Positions 6,034-8,404 of a stretch of DNA of 8,404 nt are shown piece after piece (position 1 is the first letter of the stretch; the number at the start of each line of letters is the position of its first letter). The translations under genes and the position numbers were made by a program. Source of the DNA: Gemmatimonadota bacterium (GTDB lineage Bacteria > Gemmatimonadota > Gemmatimonadetes > Gemmatimonadales > GWC2-71-9); contig QHTP01000058.1 in assembly GCA_003220855.1 (NCBI GenBank), forward strand, positions 1 to 8,404. The letters are read 5' to 3'. The notes under the pieces were generated by a model that did not search any database, was not told the origin of the DNA, and saw only the letters and a program-made list of their open reading frames with translations.

Positions 6034-7053
6034 ATGGAAACGAAGCGGAGATACGAGCACGCGGCGTCGATTTCGCCCGAGCGGGTGCTGCGCGTGGTCC
6101 CCCAACCCGGGCGGAATCCCGGCACGGCGCTCGACCTCGATCTGGTGCGCGCGTTGCGTGTGAACCGCAGCGCAGTCGAGCGCCGCGCCGCCACCATCCC
6201 CACCCGCCGCACCGTAAAGAAAGAATGGCAGGCTGCGTGGCTGCTGCGGGCGATCACCTGCATGGACTTGACCACGCTCCAGGGCGACGACACGGCCGGC
6301 AACGTGCTGCGACTCTGCGCCAAGGCGCGCCAACCCGTGCGCCACGACCTGATCGAGGCGCTCGGCGTCGCCGACCTGGGAATCAGGGTGGGCGCGGTGT
6401 GCGTGTATCACGCCTTCGTCGCGGCAGCCGTCCAGGCCCTCGAGGGCTCCGGCATCCCGGTGGCCGCGGTGTCGACGGGGTTCCCGGCGGGGCTCAATCC
6501 CCTGCCCCAGCGGGTTGACGAAATTCGCGCGTCGCTAGCGGCCGGAGCGCGGGAGATCGACGTGGTGATCACCCGCGCGCATGCGCTCGCCGGAGACTGG
6601 GAGGCGCTGTACGACGAGATTCGGGCGTTCCGGGAGGCGTGCGGCCCGGCTCACATGAAGGTGATCCTCGGCACCGGCGACCTCGCGACGCTGGCGAACG
6701 TGGCGCGGGCCAGCCAGGTCGCGATGATGGCGGGCGCGGACTTCATCAAGACGTCCACCGGCAAGGAGCCGGTCAATGCCACGCTTCCCGTCGGCGTGGT
6801 GATGACGCGTCAGATCCGCGATTACCATGAGCGCACCGGCCACGCGGTCGGGTTCAAACCGGCGGGCGGGATCCGCAAGGCCAAGCAGGCCCTCGACTGG
6901 CTCATCCTCATGAAAGAAGAGCTGGGCGATCGCTGGCTACGCAGCGACCTGTTCCGGCTGGGCGCTTCGGCACTGCTCACCGACATCGAGCGGCAGCTCG
7001 AGCATTTCGTGACTGGACGGTATTCGGCGGCGCACCGCCACCCAATGGTATGA
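6034..7053 (+). CDS. deoC: Deoxyribose-phosphate aldolase, long animal-like type
   Basis: Class I aldolase that cleaves 2-deoxyribose 5-phosphate to glyceraldehyde 3-phosphate and acetaldehyde in the cytoplasm, the last step of deoxynucleoside breakdown. At 339 aa it is longer than the E. coli enzyme (259) and closer to the human one (318). Visible active-site landmarks are Asp176 in EIDVVI, Lys239 in FIKTSTGK (Schiff-base lysine) and Lys275 in GFKPAGGI. RRTVKKEWQAAWLL and DLTTLQGDDT near the N-terminus and SDIERQ-like TDIERQ plus VTGRY near the C-terminus match human DERA as I remember it. The N-terminus is about 25 residues longer than in human DERA, and the ATG at 6034 lacks a strong ribosome binding site, so the exact start is less certain than the gene; GTG at 6085 is an in-frame alternative. 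It follows the FecR-type gene by 15 bases and overlaps the next gene by ATGA. Confidence 0.95.
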   Translation: METKRRYEHAASISPERVLRVVPQPGRNPGTALDLDLVRALRVNRSAVERRAATIPTRRTVKKEWQAAWLLRAITCMDLTTLQGDDTAGNVLRLCAKARQPVRHDLIEALGVADLGIRVGAVCVYHAFVAAAVQALEGSGIPVAAVSTGFPAGLNPLPQRVDEIRASLAAGAREIDVVITRAHALAGDWEALYDEIRAFREACGPAHMKVILGTGDLATLANVARASQVAMMAGADFIKTSTGKEPVNATLPVGVVMTRQIRDYHERTGHAVGFKPAGGIRKAKQALDWLILMKEELGDRWLRSDLFRLGASALLTDIERQLEHFVTGRYSAAHRHPMV

Positions 7054-8404
7054 CGACCGTCTCCGAGATCTTCGAGACGATGGCCTACGGGCCCGCGCCC
7101 GAGAGCGACAAGCCGGCGCTCGAGTGGCTGGAGCGGCACGGGCGCGCGTTCGGGCTGTTCGTCGGCGGGCGCTGGACCAAGGGAAAGAATGGTGAAGCGT
7201 TCGACGTCATCAATCCTGCGACGACCGCGCCGCTGGCGCGCGTCACGCAAGCGGGCGAGGCGGACGTGGACGCCGCCGTCGCCGCCGCGCGCAAGGCCTT
7301 CCCCGTCTGGTCCGCGTTGTCCGGCCACGCTCGCGCGCGCCATGTGTACGCGCTCGCCCGCACCGTCCAGAAGCACGCACGCCTCCTGGCGGTGCTCGAG
7401 AGCCTCGACAACGGCAAGTCGATCCGCGAGACGCGCGATCTCGACATCCCGCTCGTCGCCCGTCACTTCTATCATCATGCGGGCTGGGCGCAACTCGCCC
7501 AGTCGGAGTTCGCGGGCTACGGCCCGATCGGCGTGGTCGGGCAGATCGTCCCCTGGAATTTCCCTCTATTGATGGTGGCGTGGAAAATCGCGCCGGCGCT
7601 CGCCGCCGGAAACACGGTGGTGCTCAAGCCCGCCGAGTTCACGCCGCTCACGGCGCTGTGCCTCGCCGAGCTGGCGCACGAGGCGGGTCTTCCCGCGGGA
7701 GTGCTCAACGTGGTGACGGGCGACGGCCGCACCGGGGAGCTGATCGTGCGGCACCCCGACGTGGACAAGATCGCGTTCACGGGCTCGACCGAGGTAGGCC
7801 GCATCATCCGCAAGGCGACGGCCGGATCGGGCAAGAAGCTCTCGCTCGAGCTCGGCGGCAAGAGCCCGTTCATCGTGTTCGACGACGCCGATCTGGACAG
7901 CGTGGTCGAGGGCGTGGTGGACGCGATCTGGTTCAACCAGGGGCAGGTGTGCTGTGCCGGGTCGCGCCTCTTGGTGCACGAGGGGATCGCCGACCGGCTG
8001 GTCGCAAAGCTGCGCGCACGCATGGAGAAGCTGCGGGTGGGTCCCTCGCTCGACAAGGCAATCGACATGGGCGCGATCGTCGCACCGGTGCAGCTCGAGC
8101 GGATCCGGACGCTCGTGACCCGGGGCGTGGAAGAGGGAGCGACGCTGTGGCAGCCGTCGTGGGCGTGCCCCACGGACGGCTACTTCTATCCGCCCACGCT
8201 ATTCACCAACGTGGCGCCCGCGGCCACGATCGCCCAGGTCGAGATCTTCGGACCGGTGCTCGTGTCGATGACGTTCCGCACGCCGGCGGAGGCGGTGGAG
8301 CTGGCCAACAACACGCCCTACGGGCTCGCCGCCAGCGTGTGGACCGAGAACATCAACCTCGCGCTCGACGTGGCGCCCAAGATCAAGGCAGGGGTGGTGT
8401 GGAT
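7050..8404 (+). CDS. Aldehyde dehydrogenase, ALDH16-like (C-terminal part beyond the window)
   Basis: NAD(P)-dependent aldehyde dehydrogenase; 451 codons are present and the frame is open at the window end. The landmarks of an active enzyme are all visible: Asn170 in PWNFPLL, Lys193 in LKPAEFTP (cofactor binding), the GSTEVG turn, the general base Glu267 in LELGGKSP, catalytic Cys301 in GQVCCAGSR, and Glu398 in EIFGPV. The N-terminus SEIFETMAYGPAPES and the downstream VDAIWFNQGQ and FYPPTLFTN segments recall ALDH16A1 rather than ordinary ALDHs. In that family a second, inactive ALDH-like domain follows, so the full protein may be near 800 aa; this cannot be seen here. The ATG at 7050 overlaps the deoC stop codon (ATGA) and no strong ribosome binding site is present, so translation is probably coupled. 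Oxidation of the acetaldehyde made by DeoC is the natural guess for its substrate. Confidence 0.93.
   Translation, partial: MTTVSEIFETMAYGPAPESDKPALEWLERHGRAFGLFVGGRWTKGKNGEAFDVINPATTAPLARVTQAGEADVDAAVAAARKAFPVWSALSGHARARHVYALARTVQKHARLLAVLESLDNGKSIRETRDLDIPLVARHFYHHAGWAQLAQSEFAGYGPIGVVGQIVPWNFPLLMVAWKIAPALAAGNTVVLKPAEFTPLTALCLAELAHEAGLPAGVLNVVTGDGRTGELIVRHPDVDKIAFTGSTEVGRIIRKATAGSGKKLSLELGGKSPFIVFDDADLDSVVEGVVDAIWFNQGQVCCAGSRLLVHEGIADRLVAKLRARMEKLRVGPSLDKAIDMGAIVAPVQLERIRTLVTRGVEEGATLWQPSWACPTDGYFYPPTLFTNVAPAATIAQVEIFGPVLVSMTFRTPAEAVELANNTPYGLAASVWTENINLALDVAPKIKAGVVW

Noticed and set aside
7026..7039. GGCGG-CGCA-CCGCC hairpin just before the ALDH start, considered as a terminator
   Set aside because: The stem is only 5 bp, there is no T-run, and it lies inside the deoC coding region, ahead of an overlapping gene.

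Overview
The window is GC-rich bacterial DNA with tightly packed genes. The gene content suggests a soil-type bacterium of the Gemmatimonadota or Acidobacteriota: an ADOP-type duplicated FtsX/MacB permease, a FecR plus Trp-rich (DUF6600-like) surface protein, and DERA and ALDH16 enzymes resembling the animal proteins. The taxon is inferred from gene content only; there is no rRNA or other phylogenetic marker here.

Left half, minus strand (1-3763): a MacAB-like ABC efflux operon, read from right to left. It runs permease (1459-3763), then membrane-anchored periplasmic adaptor (206-1450), then ATPase (N-terminal 65 codons, 1-197, cut by the window edge). The adaptor and ATPase genes each start 5 bases after a TAGGAG in which the previous gene's stop codon overlaps the ribosome binding site, so the three genes look translationally coupled. 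The permease appears broken. Its N-terminal part (about 3463-3763) and the rest (1459-about 3462) lie in different frames, and a stretch of its first periplasmic domain that the second copy still has is missing at the junction. Its expected start codon also reads ACG. It is either a decaying gene or an assembly error.

Middle (3764-4005): the divergent intergenic region. It holds a plausible sigma-70 promoter for the rightward gene, a 23-bp dyad upstream of it, and a much weaker promoter candidate for the ABC operon.

Right half, plus strand (4006-8404): first comes a 670-residue exported protein with a FecR domain, a Trp-rich repeat region, an NVNVT repeat and a long Pro/Arg/Ala tail containing a 117-bp-period direct repeat. 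Fifteen bases later is deoC (deoxyribose-phosphate aldolase of the long, animal-like type). It overlaps by ATGA with an ALDH16-type aldehyde dehydrogenase that runs off the window end. Aldolase and dehydrogenase make a sensible pair: deoxyribose 5-phosphate is split to glyceraldehyde 3-phosphate and acetaldehyde, and the dehydrogenase could oxidise the aldehyde to acetate. How the FecR-type protein relates to them is unknown.

I found no tRNA, rRNA, CRISPR array, insertion sequence or convincing terminator. Nothing amounts to a clearly new system. The points most worth a second look are the deoC-ALDH16 pair, the broken permease and the repeat-built FecR-type protein.
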